From an uncultured Acidobacteriia bacterium (GTDB taxonomy: Bacteria; Acidobacteriota; Terriglobia; Bryobacterales; Bryobacteraceae), in the NCBI GenBank assembly GCA_903900705.1, contig CAIUOG010000098.1, positions 1 to 52,343 of the forward strand: a DNA stretch of 52,343 bases. The letters run 5' to 3'. Under the pieces are notes generated by a model, which was not told where the DNA came from, searched no databases, and saw nothing but the letters and a program-made list of their open reading frames with translations. Shown here piece by piece: positions 42,807 through 52,322 of this stretch. Both the position numbers and the translations under genes were made by a program. The number at the start of each line of letters is the position of its first letter. Position 1 is the first letter of the stretch.

Positions 42807-45800
42807 ATGCACCGTTACATTCTTGTTTCCACAGCATTGGTGTGCGCGGGGGTTCTGTCCGCGCAGGATTTTCGGGCGACGATCAGCGGCCAGGTGTCGG
42901 ACCCCAGTGGCGCCGCCGTCATCGGCGCTGTCGTGAGGGCCACACAGCGCAGCACCAATCAGGTGCGCGTGGTCACCACCAACAACGAAGGCTTTTTTAC
43001 GCTGCCTTATCTGCAGCCCAGTACCTTCGACATCGAGATCACCGCCACCGGGTTCAATAAGCTGCGCCGGGAAAACATCACGCTGCTGGTAGCGGAAAAG
43101 CTGGATCTGCCGCTGATTCTGGAAGTCGGCAGCGTTTCCGACACGGTAACCGTGATGGCCGAGGCGTCCCCGCTGCAGACGGGCGATGCCTCCGGCGGCC
43201 TCAATTTCGATTCCACCCAGACCTCGGAACTTCCCCTCAACGGTCGCCAGGTCTACATGCTGATGGACCTCGCGCCCGGGGTTCTGTTTACCCAGGAGCA
43301 GTTCGGTTCCAGCGGCTTTTCCGGAACCCGCGGCTGGGATTCCAATGGCTCCTATGTAATGAACGGCGGACTCTCCGGCACCAACAGCTTCAGCCTGAAC
43401 GGCGCGCCCGTGAGCCTCACCGGCAGCTGGCAGATCGCGCCGAATGTGGATGCGATTCAGGAGTTCAAGGTGATGACCAATACCTACGATGCCTCCATTG
43501 GCCGCACCGGCGGCGGCAGCGTGAATACCACTCTCAAGTCGGGCTCCAACGCCTGGCACGGCACGCTGTTTGATTTCATCCGGAATTCCGCGCTCGATGC
43601 CAACTATACGCAGAACAACCAGGTGGGCGCGCCCCGGGGCAAGCATATTACGAATCAGTTCGGCGGCACGGCAGGCGGCAAGCTCCGCAAGGATAAAGAC
43701 TTCGTCTTCTTCAGCTTCGAAGGCTTTCAGGAGCGCGTTCCCTTCCCGGTGGTCGCCAGTGTCCCGCCTGCCGATCTGCGCGATGGGCAGCATTTCAGCA
43801 ACTACAAATGGACCATCTACGATCCGCTCACGGTCACGTCGTGCGTGGATAAAGTCAGCGTCAGCGGTACCTGCTCCAGCCCTTATATCCGCAAGGCGTT
43901 TCCGGGCGATGTGATTCCCCCGAGCCGAATCAACCCGATTGCCCAGAAGATTCTCTCGTATTACCCCACGCCCAATACGGTGGGACTGACTCAGAATTTC
44001 GTCTATTCCAACAGCACCGGCAAATACTATTACAATCAGCCGATCGCCCGCTGGGACCACATGTTCAGTGAGAAGGACCGTGTCTATTTCACGGGCACCT
44101 TTCAGCATGGCCAGGAGTATCGCAACTCCACGGGAATCCCCGGCGACGCGGCAGCCGGCAACATCGGGTCGCAGCGGACCAACTTCAATGTCATCGCTTC
44201 CTGGACGCGCCTGGTGAACGCGTCGTCGATCTTCGATGTGCGCCTGTCATTCGGACGCTTCACCGCCTACTTCCCCGATGCGCAGCTCAGTTCCGGCCTT
44301 ACGGCGAAAGATCTCGGCATCACCAACGCCCCACAGGCGCCCACCAGTTCCTCCGGCTTTCCTCCCCGCGTCACGCTCGATCAGTTCTCAGACCTGTTCG
44401 GCAATTCCGCCAATATCTTCACGTGGAGTACGGACAACCAGTGGAACCTCGCGCCATCTCTCACCGTTTCGCACGGGAAGATGACCATCAAATACGGCCT
44501 GGATCTCATCTACGCTATGCGCGGTTCGGGTAGCATTGGCCGCGCCACCGGCCAGTTCGGCTTCAACCGTTCCGTTACCCAGCAATACCCGCTGCGCGCC
44601 ACCAGCGCGGGCGATGGCGCCGGAATTGCCGACCTTCTGCTGGGTGCGCCGGGAACCGGGCTTGCCGACTGGAACGACACGTACTATCGCACCTGGCCCT
44701 ACGCCGGCATCTTTGTTCAGAACGATTGGCGCGTCACCCGCAATCTGACACTGAACCTCGGGCTCCGCTACGACATCCAGTTCCCCTGGGTGGAGCGTTT
44801 CAACCGCGTGGATACGGGCTTCAGCTATACCGCGAAGAATCCGCTGAGCGATCAGATTCTCTCCGTCTGGAATGCCAATAAAGCGGCCTACGACGCCAAT
44901 CCGGCGAACATCTATCCGTACCCGCCCGCGCCCGCCGTGCTCACGGGCGGCAAGACGTTTGTCCTGCCTGGTGGCCCGCGCCGGACCTACGATACCGACC
45001 TGAGTAACCTGCAGCCTCGCATCGGCGTCGCCTGGTCGCTGCACAAAACCACCGTGCTTCGCAGTGGCTTTGGAATCTATCACCGCACCGCCACGCAGAC
45101 CGGTTATACCGATGGCTTCAGCCAGCAGACCGCCTATCAGGCATCGCTCGATGGCGGCATCACTCCCGCCGCGCTGCAGGGCGCCATGAACGGGCCCTAC
45201 TCGCTTGCCAATCCTTTTCCGAACGGCATCATTTCTCCTTCCGGCAGTACGCTCGGGCTCCTCACCAACATCGGCAATGCTGTGAGTTTTGATGGCAGCC
45301 AGCGCCCCATCCCCCGCACCTTCCAGTACTCCTTCGGCCTGCAGCACCGTTCGTTCTGGAACACGCTGTTCGACGTGTCGTATGCGGGCAGCATCACCAA
45401 TCACGACACCATGCCGTATAACTCGGACTATCTTCCGTACAATATTTTTCTGCAGGGGCAGAAGACCAATACGTTTCTCACCCGCACCGTGCCCAATCCG
45501 TTCTACGGAATTCTGCCGAAGAATTCCACCTTCGGCGCGGGCGTCACGATTCCGGCGCAGGATCTCTACTATCCCCTGCCTCTCTTTAACGGTGTTACCA
45601 TCAGCACGAATCCCTGGGCGAGATACCGTTACGACGGGCTGCAGTTGCGTGCGGACCGGCGCTTTGGCAGTCGCGGCGGCGCGGATCTGCTGGGGTCTCT
45701 GACGGTGGTGTTCTCCTATACGTTCTCGAAAAACTTCCAGACGGCCAATCGCCTGAACAACTGGGATTTGTCGGAGACCCCGGTGCACGAACTGGTGGGA

Positions 45801-46322
45801 TACGATAAGCCGCAGAATATCTCGTGGTCCGGTGTCTGGGATGTCCCGGTGGGGAAGGGGCGGCATTTTCTGCCCCACCCGAATCGCATCGTCGATCAGG
45901 CGATCAGTGGCTGGACACTCAACTGGATTTATCGCTTCACGTCGGGAAATCCGGTCAACGGTATCGATGCGCTGTTTTCCTGTACATTCCTGACCGTTAC
46001 AGACCAGACTCATGATCACTGGTTCAACAACGACAAGACCTGTTATAAGGGACGCGCCAGTTTCACGCTGCGCACCGCGCCCGACCGGTACGGCTGGCTT
46101 CGCCAATCAGACAATCTGACCATCAACCTCGCCGGCGCGAAGACATTTGTCATCACAGATCGCTGGAAGTTCAACCTGCGCGCGGAGGCATTCAATCTCT
46201 TCAATCACCCGCTCTACGGCGCCCCGGACACGACCTACACCGACGCCCGTTTTGGCATGCTCCCGGTGGGACAACAAAACTTCCCGCGCCTCATTCAGAT
46301 CTCCGGGAAGATCAGTTTCTAG
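42807..46322 (+). CDS. Second giant Oar-like TonB-dependent receptor
   Basis: The 1171-residue product has a signal peptide (ending VLSAQ), a carboxypeptidase-regulatory-like domain ('ATISGQVSDPSGAAVIGAVV', residues 24-110), a plug ('TSELPLNGRQVYMLMDLAPGV', 'VDAIQEFKVMTNTYDASIGRTGG') and a long beta-barrel ending 'IQISGKISF' with the terminal Phe typical of outer-membrane proteins. It shares the family with the receptor at 25762 but differs in size and loop content, so it likely has a different ligand. It sits 33 bases behind the TIGR03435 gene and 106 bases before the DUF1549/1553 gene. Regulation may use the inverted repeat at the start. Confidence 0.95.
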   Translation: MHRYILVSTALVCAGVLSAQDFRATISGQVSDPSGAAVIGAVVRATQRSTNQVRVVTTNNEGFFTLPYLQPSTFDIEITATGFNKLRRENITLLVAEKLDLPLILEVGSVSDTVTVMAEASPLQTGDASGGLNFDSTQTSELPLNGRQVYMLMDLAPGVLFTQEQFGSSGFSGTRGWDSNGSYVMNGGLSGTNSFSLNGAPVSLTGSWQIAPNVDAIQEFKVMTNTYDASIGRTGGGSVNTTLKSGSNAWHGTLFDFIRNSALDANYTQNNQVGAPRGKHITNQFGGTAGGKLRKDKDFVFFSFEGFQERVPFPVVASVPPADLRDGQHFSNYKWTIYDPLTVTSCVDKVSVSGTCSSPYIRKAFPGDVIPPSRINPIAQKILSYYPTPNTVGLTQNFVYSNSTGKYYYNQPIARWDHMFSEKDRVYFTGTFQHGQEYRNSTGIPGDAAAGNIGSQRTNFNVIASWTRLVNASSIFDVRLSFGRFTAYFPDAQLSSGLTAKDLGITNAPQAPTSSSGFPPRVTLDQFSDLFGNSANIFTWSTDNQWNLAPSLTVSHGKMTIKYGLDLIYAMRGSGSIGRATGQFGFNRSVTQQYPLRATSAGDGAGIADLLLGAPGTGLADWNDTYYRTWPYAGIFVQNDWRVTRNLTLNLGLRYDIQFPWVERFNRVDTGFSYTAKNPLSDQILSVWNANKAAYDANPANIYPYPPAPAVLTGGKTFVLPGGPRRTYDTDLSNLQPRIGVAWSLHKTTVLRSGFGIYHRTATQTGYTDGFSQQTAYQASLDGGITPAALQGAMNGPYSLANPFPNGIISPSGSTLGLLTNIGNAVSFDGSQRPIPRTFQYSFGLQHRSFWNTLFDVSYAGSITNHDTMPYNSDYLPYNIFLQGQKTNTFLTRTVPNPFYGILPKNSTFGAGVTIPAQDLYYPLPLFNGVTISTNPWARYRYDGLQLRADRRFGSRGGADLLGSLTVVFSYTFSKNFQTANRLNNWDLSETPVHELVGYDKPQNISWSGVWDVPVGKGRHFLPHPNRIVDQAISGWTLNWIYRFTSGNPVNGIDALFSCTFLTVTDQTHDHWFNNDKTCYKGRASFTLRTAPDRYGWLRQSDNLTINLAGAKTFVITDRWKFNLRAEAFNLFNHPLYGAPDTTYTDARFGMLPVGQQNFPRLIQISGKISF

Positions 46323-46348
46323 TCCGAAACCCTGATTTCCCGAGGTCC

Positions 46349-46383
46349 GCGCGGGTTGGTTTGCGCTTCTGCCCAACCCGCGC
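46349..46383 (+). terminator. Perfect 11-base hairpin after the receptor
   Basis: GCGCGGGTTGG (46349-46359) pairs with CCAACCCGCGC (46373-46383) across a 13-base loop, 27 bases after the receptor stop. No T-run follows, so it may be a terminator that needs help or an mRNA-stabilising end. Confidence 0.55.
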
Positions 46384-46428
46384 CCAAAACGCGTCATAAT
46401 CAAACAGACATAATCGTTAACTGAAGCC

Positions 46429-49400
46429 ATGCGTCTCCGTCTTGCCCTGCCCCTCTGCGCCGCCTCCTTTGCACTCGCCGCCGCGGAGCCGCCCATCGAC
46501 TTTGGTCGCGATGTCCGACCCATCCTCTCCGACCGCTGCTTTTCCTGTCACGGTCCCGACGAAGGCAATCGCAAAGTCGGCCTCCGCCTGGATACTGAAG
46601 AAGGCGCGAAGAAGGCGCGCGGGGCGCACATCCCCGTTATTCCCGGCAACGCCGCCGCCAGCGAGATCCTGAAGCGCGTAGCCCCGCAGAACGCCGCGCT
46701 GCGCATGCCGCCGCCTTACTCGGACCGCAAGCCGCTCACTGAAAAGGAAATCGGCACCCTGCGCGCCTGGATCGATCAGGGCGCCAAATGGCAGTCCCAC
46801 TGGTCCTTCTCGCCACCGGTTCGTCCGGCCGCGCCCGCCGTTCGCAATACGTCGTGGGTCCGAAACCCCATCGACAACTTCGTCCTCGCCCGCCTCGAAC
46901 GGGAGAACCTCAAACCCTCCCCGGAGGCCGACCGCGCCCGCCTGTTCCGCCGCGTTTCCTTTGACCTCACGGGCCTGCCGCCCACACTGGCCGAACTCGA
47001 TGCCTTCCTCGCCGACAATTCTCCGGATGCCTATGAGAAGGCTGTCGATCGCCTCCTCGCCTCTCCGCATTACGGCGAGCGGATGGCTGTGGACTGGCTC
47101 GACGCGGCCCGCTACGCCGACACGCACGGCTATCAGGTCGACCCCGAAAAGGAGATGTGGCCGTGGCGCGACTGGGTTATTCAGTCGTTCAACAAAAACA
47201 TCTCTTACGACAAGTTCTCCATTCAGCAGATCGCCGGTGACCTGCTGCCAAACGCCACGCTCGAAGACAAAATCGCCACCGGCTTCCAGCGCAACCACCG
47301 CATCAACTCCGAAACCGGCAGCATTGCAGAGGAGTTTCAGGCCGAGAATCTGGTGGACCGCGTCAGCACCTTTGGCACCGTGTGGTTGGGTCTCACCGTT
47401 GGCTGCGCCCGCTGCCATGATCACAAATACGATCCGATTCCCACCCGCGATTTCTACAGCCTCTATGCCTTCTTCAACAACGTGGACGAGGTCGGCAATG
47501 GGGGCCCGCGCGATGGACGCGGCAACTTCAAGCCCTTCCTGAAACTCCCCTCGCCGGAACTGGACGCGCAACTCGCCGCGAAAGAGGCCGAACTCAAAGA
47601 GGCCCGGAAGAAGCTGGCTGATCTTGATCGGAGCCTCGCCGCGCAACAGCCCGCGTGGGAGGTTCGCGCGCTCGCGCAGCAACCTGCCTGGCAGGTCCTC
47701 ACGCCTGCCGCGGTGAAGGCGGACAACGGCGTCACCCTCCGCGTCCTGCCCGATGGTTCCGTACTGGCAGGCGGCCCCATACCGGCCTCCTCGATGTACG
47801 AGATCAGTGTCGATACCAAACTCCGCAACATCACGGCGTTCCGGCTGGAACTGCTGCCCGACCCCAGTCTGCCCGGTGGCGGTTCCGGACGCGGCGAAGG
47901 CGGCAAGGGCGTCGTCACGCTCTTTGAGGTGAAGACCGCGAAAGGCAAGGTGGATCTCGCCCGCATCACCGCCGATTTCAAATCGGAGGAATCCGAACTC
48001 AACCTCGTGGTGCGCCCCGCCGACCAGTTGAAGCGCGGCTGGGGTCTGAATCCGGAAACCAACAAGCCGCATTACGCCGTTATCGAAACCACGCGGCTCA
48101 CCGATGGCGCGCCCTGGACAATCCGCATTGGCAATGAATATGAAGGCGCGCCTGTGGGCAGATTCCGCGTCTCCGTCACAGACTCCGAATATCCGGAGGT
48201 GATGCCGGAAGACATGGCAAAGATCCTCGCCACCGCGCCCGAGGCCCGCGAAAAGAAGGATGCCGACGCGCTCACGAAATACTTCGTCACCCACCCCCTC
48301 GAACGTCGCGTGCAGGCGGAAGTAGTGGCAAAGCTGGAAGGCGAGCGCACCCGGATTGAAAACAAAATCCCCACCACCATGGTCATGTCTGAACTGGCCA
48401 CGCCGCGCGATACGTTCGTGCTCACGCGCGGTTCGTACGACAAGCCCGGCGATAAGGTCACTCCCGCTGTCCCGGCCTTTCTGCCGCCGCTGCCCGAAGG
48501 CGCGCCGCGCAACCGGCTGACGCTGGCGAACTGGTTGATGGATCCCGCGAATCCCCTGCCTGCCCGGGTCGCCGTGAACCGCTACTGGCAGATGTACTTC
48601 GGCACCGGCATCGTCAAAACTGTGGAAGACTTCGGTTCGCAGGGAGAAGCGCCCAGTCACCCGGAACTGCTGGACTGGCTGGCGACGGAATTCATCCGCT
48701 CCGGCTGGGATATCAAAGCGATGCAGCGGCTCATCGTTACCTCAGCCACCTACCGGCAGAGTTCCATGGTTACTCCCGAACTCCGCGAGAAAGACCCGGA
48801 AAACCGCCTGCTCGCGCGGGGGCCCCGCGTCCGTCTCCCCGCGGAAATGATTCGCGATGAACAGCTTTCCATCTCTGGTTTACTGAGCGAAAAGATGGGC
48901 GGCGTATCCGTGAAGCCGTACCAGCCCGATGGCCTGTGGGAGCAGCTTTCCGCCTTCCCCGGTCGCAAGCTTTTCGAGCGCTCCAAAGGCGAAGACCTCT
49001 GGCGTCGAAGCGTCTATAGCTACTGGAAACGCACGGTCCCGCCACCCTCGCTGATGGTCTTCGACGCGCCTACGCGGGAGTTCTGCGTGGTTCGCCGCCA
49101 GATGAGTTCCACGCCGCTGCAGGCACTCGCGCTGCTGAATGACGAGATGTATGTCGAGACCGCCCGCAAACTCGCCGAGCGCATGATGACGGAGGGTGGC
49201 GCCGATCCGCGCCAACGGCTCGCCTGGGGGCTGCGCCTGGCCACGTCCCGGCCCGCAAAGCCGGAGGAGGTCAGCGTTCTCGAAAAGGGCCTCAGCCAGA
49301 GGCTTGCGCGATACCAGTCGGATCGCCCCGCCGCGGAGAAGGTGCTTTCCGCCGGCGAATCCCCCCGCAATAAAAAACTGGATACGGCGGAACTCGCGGC

Positions 49401-49458
49401 TTACACCACCGTCGCGAGCGTGATTCTGAATCTCGATGAGGTGATTACGCGCCAATGA
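46429..49458 (+). CDS. DUF1549/DUF1553 planctomycete-type cytochrome protein
   Basis: The 1009-residue product has a signal peptide (1-20), a PSCyt1 heme domain ('ILSDRCFSCHGPDE', C37, C40, H41), a DUF1549 domain ('NPIDNFVLARLERENLKPS', 'FRRVSFDLTGLPPT', 'SPHYGERMAVDWLDAARYADTHG') with a second CARCH (C326, C329, H330) followed by 'DHKYDPIPTRDFYSLYAFFNNVDE' in parts, a coiled-coil and beta-rich insert (about 370-600), and DUF1553 ('RLTLANWLMDPANPLPARVAVNRYW'). It should be a secreted or surface diheme protein. It overlaps the DUF1501 gene by 4 bases. Substrate unknown; the family has been linked to polysaccharide and sulfated-compound degradation clusters. Confidence 0.93.
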   Translation: MRLRLALPLCAASFALAAAEPPIDFGRDVRPILSDRCFSCHGPDEGNRKVGLRLDTEEGAKKARGAHIPVIPGNAAASEILKRVAPQNAALRMPPPYSDRKPLTEKEIGTLRAWIDQGAKWQSHWSFSPPVRPAAPAVRNTSWVRNPIDNFVLARLERENLKPSPEADRARLFRRVSFDLTGLPPTLAELDAFLADNSPDAYEKAVDRLLASPHYGERMAVDWLDAARYADTHGYQVDPEKEMWPWRDWVIQSFNKNISYDKFSIQQIAGDLLPNATLEDKIATGFQRNHRINSETGSIAEEFQAENLVDRVSTFGTVWLGLTVGCARCHDHKYDPIPTRDFYSLYAFFNNVDEVGNGGPRDGRGNFKPFLKLPSPELDAQLAAKEAELKEARKKLADLDRSLAAQQPAWEVRALAQQPAWQVLTPAAVKADNGVTLRVLPDGSVLAGGPIPASSMYEISVDTKLRNITAFRLELLPDPSLPGGGSGRGEGGKGVVTLFEVKTAKGKVDLARITADFKSEESELNLVVRPADQLKRGWGLNPETNKPHYAVIETTRLTDGAPWTIRIGNEYEGAPVGRFRVSVTDSEYPEVMPEDMAKILATAPEAREKKDADALTKYFVTHPLERRVQAEVVAKLEGERTRIENKIPTTMVMSELATPRDTFVLTRGSYDKPGDKVTPAVPAFLPPLPEGAPRNRLTLANWLMDPANPLPARVAVNRYWQMYFGTGIVKTVEDFGSQGEAPSHPELLDWLATEFIRSGWDIKAMQRLIVTSATYRQSSMVTPELREKDPENRLLARGPRVRLPAEMIRDEQLSISGLLSEKMGGVSVKPYQPDGLWEQLSAFPGRKLFERSKGEDLWRRSVYSYWKRTVPPPSLMVFDAPTREFCVVRRQMSSTPLQALALLNDEMYVETARKLAERMMTEGGADPRQRLAWGLRLATSRPAKPEEVSVLEKGLSQRLARYQSDRPAAEKVLSAGESPRNKKLDTAELAAYTTVASVILNLDEVITRQ

Positions 49459-50906
49459 GCAGCCCAGCCAATCCGATTCGTGAACGAGAGCTCATGCTCA
49501 CCAGGCGGCAGCTCTTTGGCAGGGCCGCCACCGGCATCGGCGCCGCTGCCCTGGGTTCTTTGCTGACGCCCAATGCCTTCGCCGCCAAAGGCCTTCCCGG
49601 CTTCCCCAACTTTGCGCCGAAAGCGAAGCGCGTTATCTACCTGCACCAGTCCGGCGCGCCGTCGCAGATGGACCTCTTCGACCCCAAGCCCGCCCTGGTT
49701 AAGCGTTACGGCGAAGATCTGCCCGATTCCATCCGCAACGGGCAGCGGCTCACAGGCATGACGTCCGGCCAGAAGAAGTTCCCGGTCGCGCCCTCCGTCT
49801 ACAAATTCGCGCAGCACGGCAAAGGCGGGGCCTGGTTCAGCGAATTGCTGCCGCACACGGCGAAGATCGCCGATGACATCTGCGTGGTGAAGAGCCTGTT
49901 CACTGAGGCGATTAATCACGATCCCGCCATCACGTTTATTCAGACCGGCAGCCAGGTCGCGGGGCGTCCCTGCTTCGGCTCCTGGGTGAGTTATGGGCTG
50001 GGTTGCGAGACTGACGACCTGCCGGCCTTCGTCGTCATGATTTCGCGCGGCACCGGCCGCCGCGTGGATCAGCCTCTCTACGACCGACTGTGGGGCAGCG
50101 GTTTCCTGCCCAGCGCCTATCAGGGCGTGAAGTTCCGTTCTGAAGGCGACCCGGTGCTCTATCTCTCCAACCCGCCAGGAGTGGACGCGAAGGTCCGCCG
50201 CTCCATGCTCGATGACATCCGTGCGCTCAATGAGCTGAACCTGAAAGACTTTGGCGACCCGGAAATTGTCACCCGCGTCCGCCAGTACGAAATGGCCTAC
50301 CGGATGCAGACCTCGGTGCCCGAACTGACGGATCTTTCAAAGGAACCAGCCTCCACGTTTGAACTCTATGGCCCGGATTCCCGCACGCCGGGCACGTACG
50401 CCTCGAACTGCATTCTGGCGCGACGCCTCGCCGAACGGGGCTCCCGGTTCATCCAGCTCTATCACATGGGCTGGGATCACCACGAAGGGGTTCCGCGCCA
50501 GTTGCCGCCGCAATGCAAAGACACCGATCAGCCCTCCGCGGCTCTGATTCAGGACCTGAAACAGCGCGGCATGCTCGACGACACCCTGGTGATCTGGGGT
50601 GGCGAATTCGGTCGCACCGTCTATTGCCAGGGCAATCTCTCACCGGAGAACTATGGCCGGGATCACCACCCGCGCTGCTTCTCCGTCTGGATGGCCGGCG
50701 GAGGCATCAAAGGCGGCCTGTCCTATGGCGCGACCGACGACTTCAGCTACAACATCACGGAAAACCAGGTGCACGTGCATGACATGAACGCGACCCTGAT
50801 GCATTGCCTGGGTATCGATCACACGAAGCTCACGTACCGCTACCAGGGCCGTGATTTCCGCCTTACGGACGTCCATGGCACGGTTGTGAAAGACCTTCTG
50901 GCCTAG
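49455..50906 (+). CDS. DUF1501 sulfatase-like protein (Tat exported)
   Basis: The 483-residue product begins with a Tat signal ('LTRRQLFGRAATGIGAAAL', near residues 15-35) and has DUF1501 marks: 'VIYLHQSGAPSQMDLFDPKP', 'ICVVKSLFTEAINHDPAITF', 'TLVIWGGEFGRTVYCQGN' and 'GRDHHPRCFSVWMAGGGIKGG', of the alkaline-phosphatase-superfamily-like fold. It starts at ATG 49455 overlapping the previous stop by 4 bases and forms the usual pair with the DUF1553 protein. Enzymatic activity is unproven. Its stop codon is the first base of a 19-base tandem repeat shared with the end of the convergent TadG-like gene. Confidence 0.93.
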   Translation: MSSPANPIRERELMLTRRQLFGRAATGIGAAALGSLLTPNAFAAKGLPGFPNFAPKAKRVIYLHQSGAPSQMDLFDPKPALVKRYGEDLPDSIRNGQRLTGMTSGQKKFPVAPSVYKFAQHGKGGAWFSELLPHTAKIADDICVVKSLFTEAINHDPAITFIQTGSQVAGRPCFGSWVSYGLGCETDDLPAFVVMISRGTGRRVDQPLYDRLWGSGFLPSAYQGVKFRSEGDPVLYLSNPPGVDAKVRRSMLDDIRALNELNLKDFGDPEIVTRVRQYEMAYRMQTSVPELTDLSKEPASTFELYGPDSRTPGTYASNCILARRLAERGSRFIQLYHMGWDHHEGVPRQLPPQCKDTDQPSAALIQDLKQRGMLDDTLVIWGGEFGRTVYCQGNLSPENYGRDHHPRCFSVWMAGGGIKGGLSYGATDDFSYNITENQVHVHDMNATLMHCLGIDHTKLTYRYQGRDFRLTDVHGTVVKDLLA

Positions 50907-50951
50907 CGTCGAGCTACTGAATCAGCGTCGAGCTACTGAATCAGCGTCGAG
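50906..50951. repeat. 19-base tandem repeat at the end of the TadG-like gene
   Basis: The unit gcgtcgagctactgaatca occurs at 50906-50924 and 50925-50943, followed by eight bases of a third copy (50944-50951). On the minus strand each unit encodes the end of the protein, STLIQ and stop, so a second copy of these codons lies just beyond the stop codon. Confidence 0.95.
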
Positions 50952-52240
50952 GACGTTTTTGAGAGACCGGTGTAGTTGCCGGTCGGGTCGTTTTGCAGGG
51001 TACTGCTGCCTGTCACCGCGACCGTGTTCGCCACGAACGCGGCATAAGTGGACGCTGCCGTGGAACCGGTGAAGTCGAAGGCGGTGGTGGGGAAGTAGTA
51101 AGTCCCGGTGATGTTCCCGGTCCCGGAGTTCGCGATGGCGTTATGAGTCGAGTACGTCTGCGTCCGGTCCTGGAAGTAGGCCACACCCCGGTAGGTGCCC
51201 GTGGTCGGAGCCGTCTGGTTCACGGTCGACGAACCGTTGATCAGAACCGGCGCGATGGGATAGGTGCTGTTCCCGGTGTTGTAGAACATCACGTGCGGCG
51301 CATTCAGAATGCCGGAGTTGCTGATGTTGAGGCCGCCACCCAGCAGAATGTAGATGCCGGAATTCAGCGTCAGTGTGGAGGATCCCGTTACCGTGATTCC
51401 GCCGCAATACACACCCGGGCTGAGAGCCGCGGTGTTGCTGTTGCCAAGGCTGTAGTGCGTATGAGCAGCGTCGCAGGACGTTGTAAAAGTGGGAGCGGGC
51501 AGAGACGCCAGCGGATCTGTAACGGCGCCGGCGCCAGTGGTCGGCGCGGGGCTTGTGGAAGACGATCCCGTGATGGTTGCGCCTCCTTTCACGTTGATGA
51601 AGTTGCCCGTCACATGGGAAGATCCGGTTACAGTCAACGCCGTCGAACTGGAGGAGTTGATGTAGATTCCGCAGCTATTTGTCGTTACGTTCGAACTGCC
51701 GGTAACCGACAGCGCGCCGGCGGCCGAACCGCTCAGTACGTAGATGCAGCTGGAGCCCGGAACCGTCGTGATGCCGGAAATTGCCTGGGCCGACACGTTG
51801 GCGATCTTGTAGCCGGAGCCGAACAGGAAGAAGTTGTGGGCGCTGGTCGAGACGGTTGCCTTAATCCACATGCTGGGAGTGTTGCCGGTAACTCCGGGCG
51901 GCGCCGTGTTGTTCTCGATCATGGTGGCGGACATGGTGGGCGGGCCATCCTGGGTAGCGTACAGGCAACCGGCCTCCAGCGAGGTTGTCGGCGGAGTGGT
52001 GCCAACGCAGGTATAGGTTGTGCCGCAGGAGACCGACCCGACGCCACACACGTCTCCGTTTGTGTTGGCATAGACCGCGGCGGCAGTCGCGGCAGCATCC
52101 GCGGCGGTCTGGACGCGGAGCTTCAGATAGTACGCCCAGCCCAGATCCACCGCGAGGCCAATAGTGGCAAACAGAAACAGCAGGCTGAACGAGGTCAGTA
52201 CGAGCGCCTGTTCGGATTGCGAGCTCTTACCAAGAAGCAT
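50933..52240 (-). CDS. TadG-like secreted pilus-assembly/repeat protein
   Basis: The 435-residue product starts with a TadG/TadE-type membrane anchor ('EQALVLTSFSLLFLFATIGLAVDLGWAYYLKLRVQTAADAAATAAA' in parts; helix about 10-32). The glutamate at the start of the hydrophobic segment and the 'QTAADAAATAAA' helix are typical of Flp pilus pseudopilin-like proteins. The rest is Ser/Thr/Gly-rich with a repeating VTGSS-type motif ('SVTGSSNVTTN', 'TVTGSSHVTGN', 'TITGSSSTSP', 'TVTGSSTLTLNSG', 'AVTGSSTLQND') suggesting a beta-helix or stalk. It is probably a surface fibre or adhesion protein. The ATG at 52240 lacks a strong SD. Another copy ends just upstream. Confidence 0.82.
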   Translation of the reverse strand: MLLGKSSQSEQALVLTSFSLLFLFATIGLAVDLGWAYYLKLRVQTAADAAATAAAVYANTNGDVCGVGSVSCGTTYTCVGTTPPTTSLEAGCLYATQDGPPTMSATMIENNTAPPGVTGNTPSMWIKATVSTSAHNFFLFGSGYKIANVSAQAISGITTVPGSSCIYVLSGSAAGALSVTGSSNVTTNSCGIYINSSSSTALTVTGSSHVTGNFINVKGGATITGSSSTSPAPTTGAGAVTDPLASLPAPTFTTSCDAAHTHYSLGNSNTAALSPGVYCGGITVTGSSTLTLNSGIYILLGGGLNISNSGILNAPHVMFYNTGNSTYPIAPVLINGSSTVNQTAPTTGTYRGVAYFQDRTQTYSTHNAIANSGTGNITGTYYFPTTAFDFTGSTAASTYAAFVANTVAVTGSSTLQNDPTGNYTGLSKTSSTLIQ

Positions 52241-52322
52241 TGTCTTTCATGATCGGCAAGCGCTGCCCCGCTTCACAAGATATGCTTCGGTTTACAAGAA
52301 GGTGTTAACGCTCGCCAGCGGG

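Noticed and set aside
46417-48660. A 747-codon minus-strand frame inside the DUF1549/1553 gene, and similar ones at 42306-44108 and 44388-46106
   Set aside because: All lie antisense to motif-rich genes and lack any family signature.
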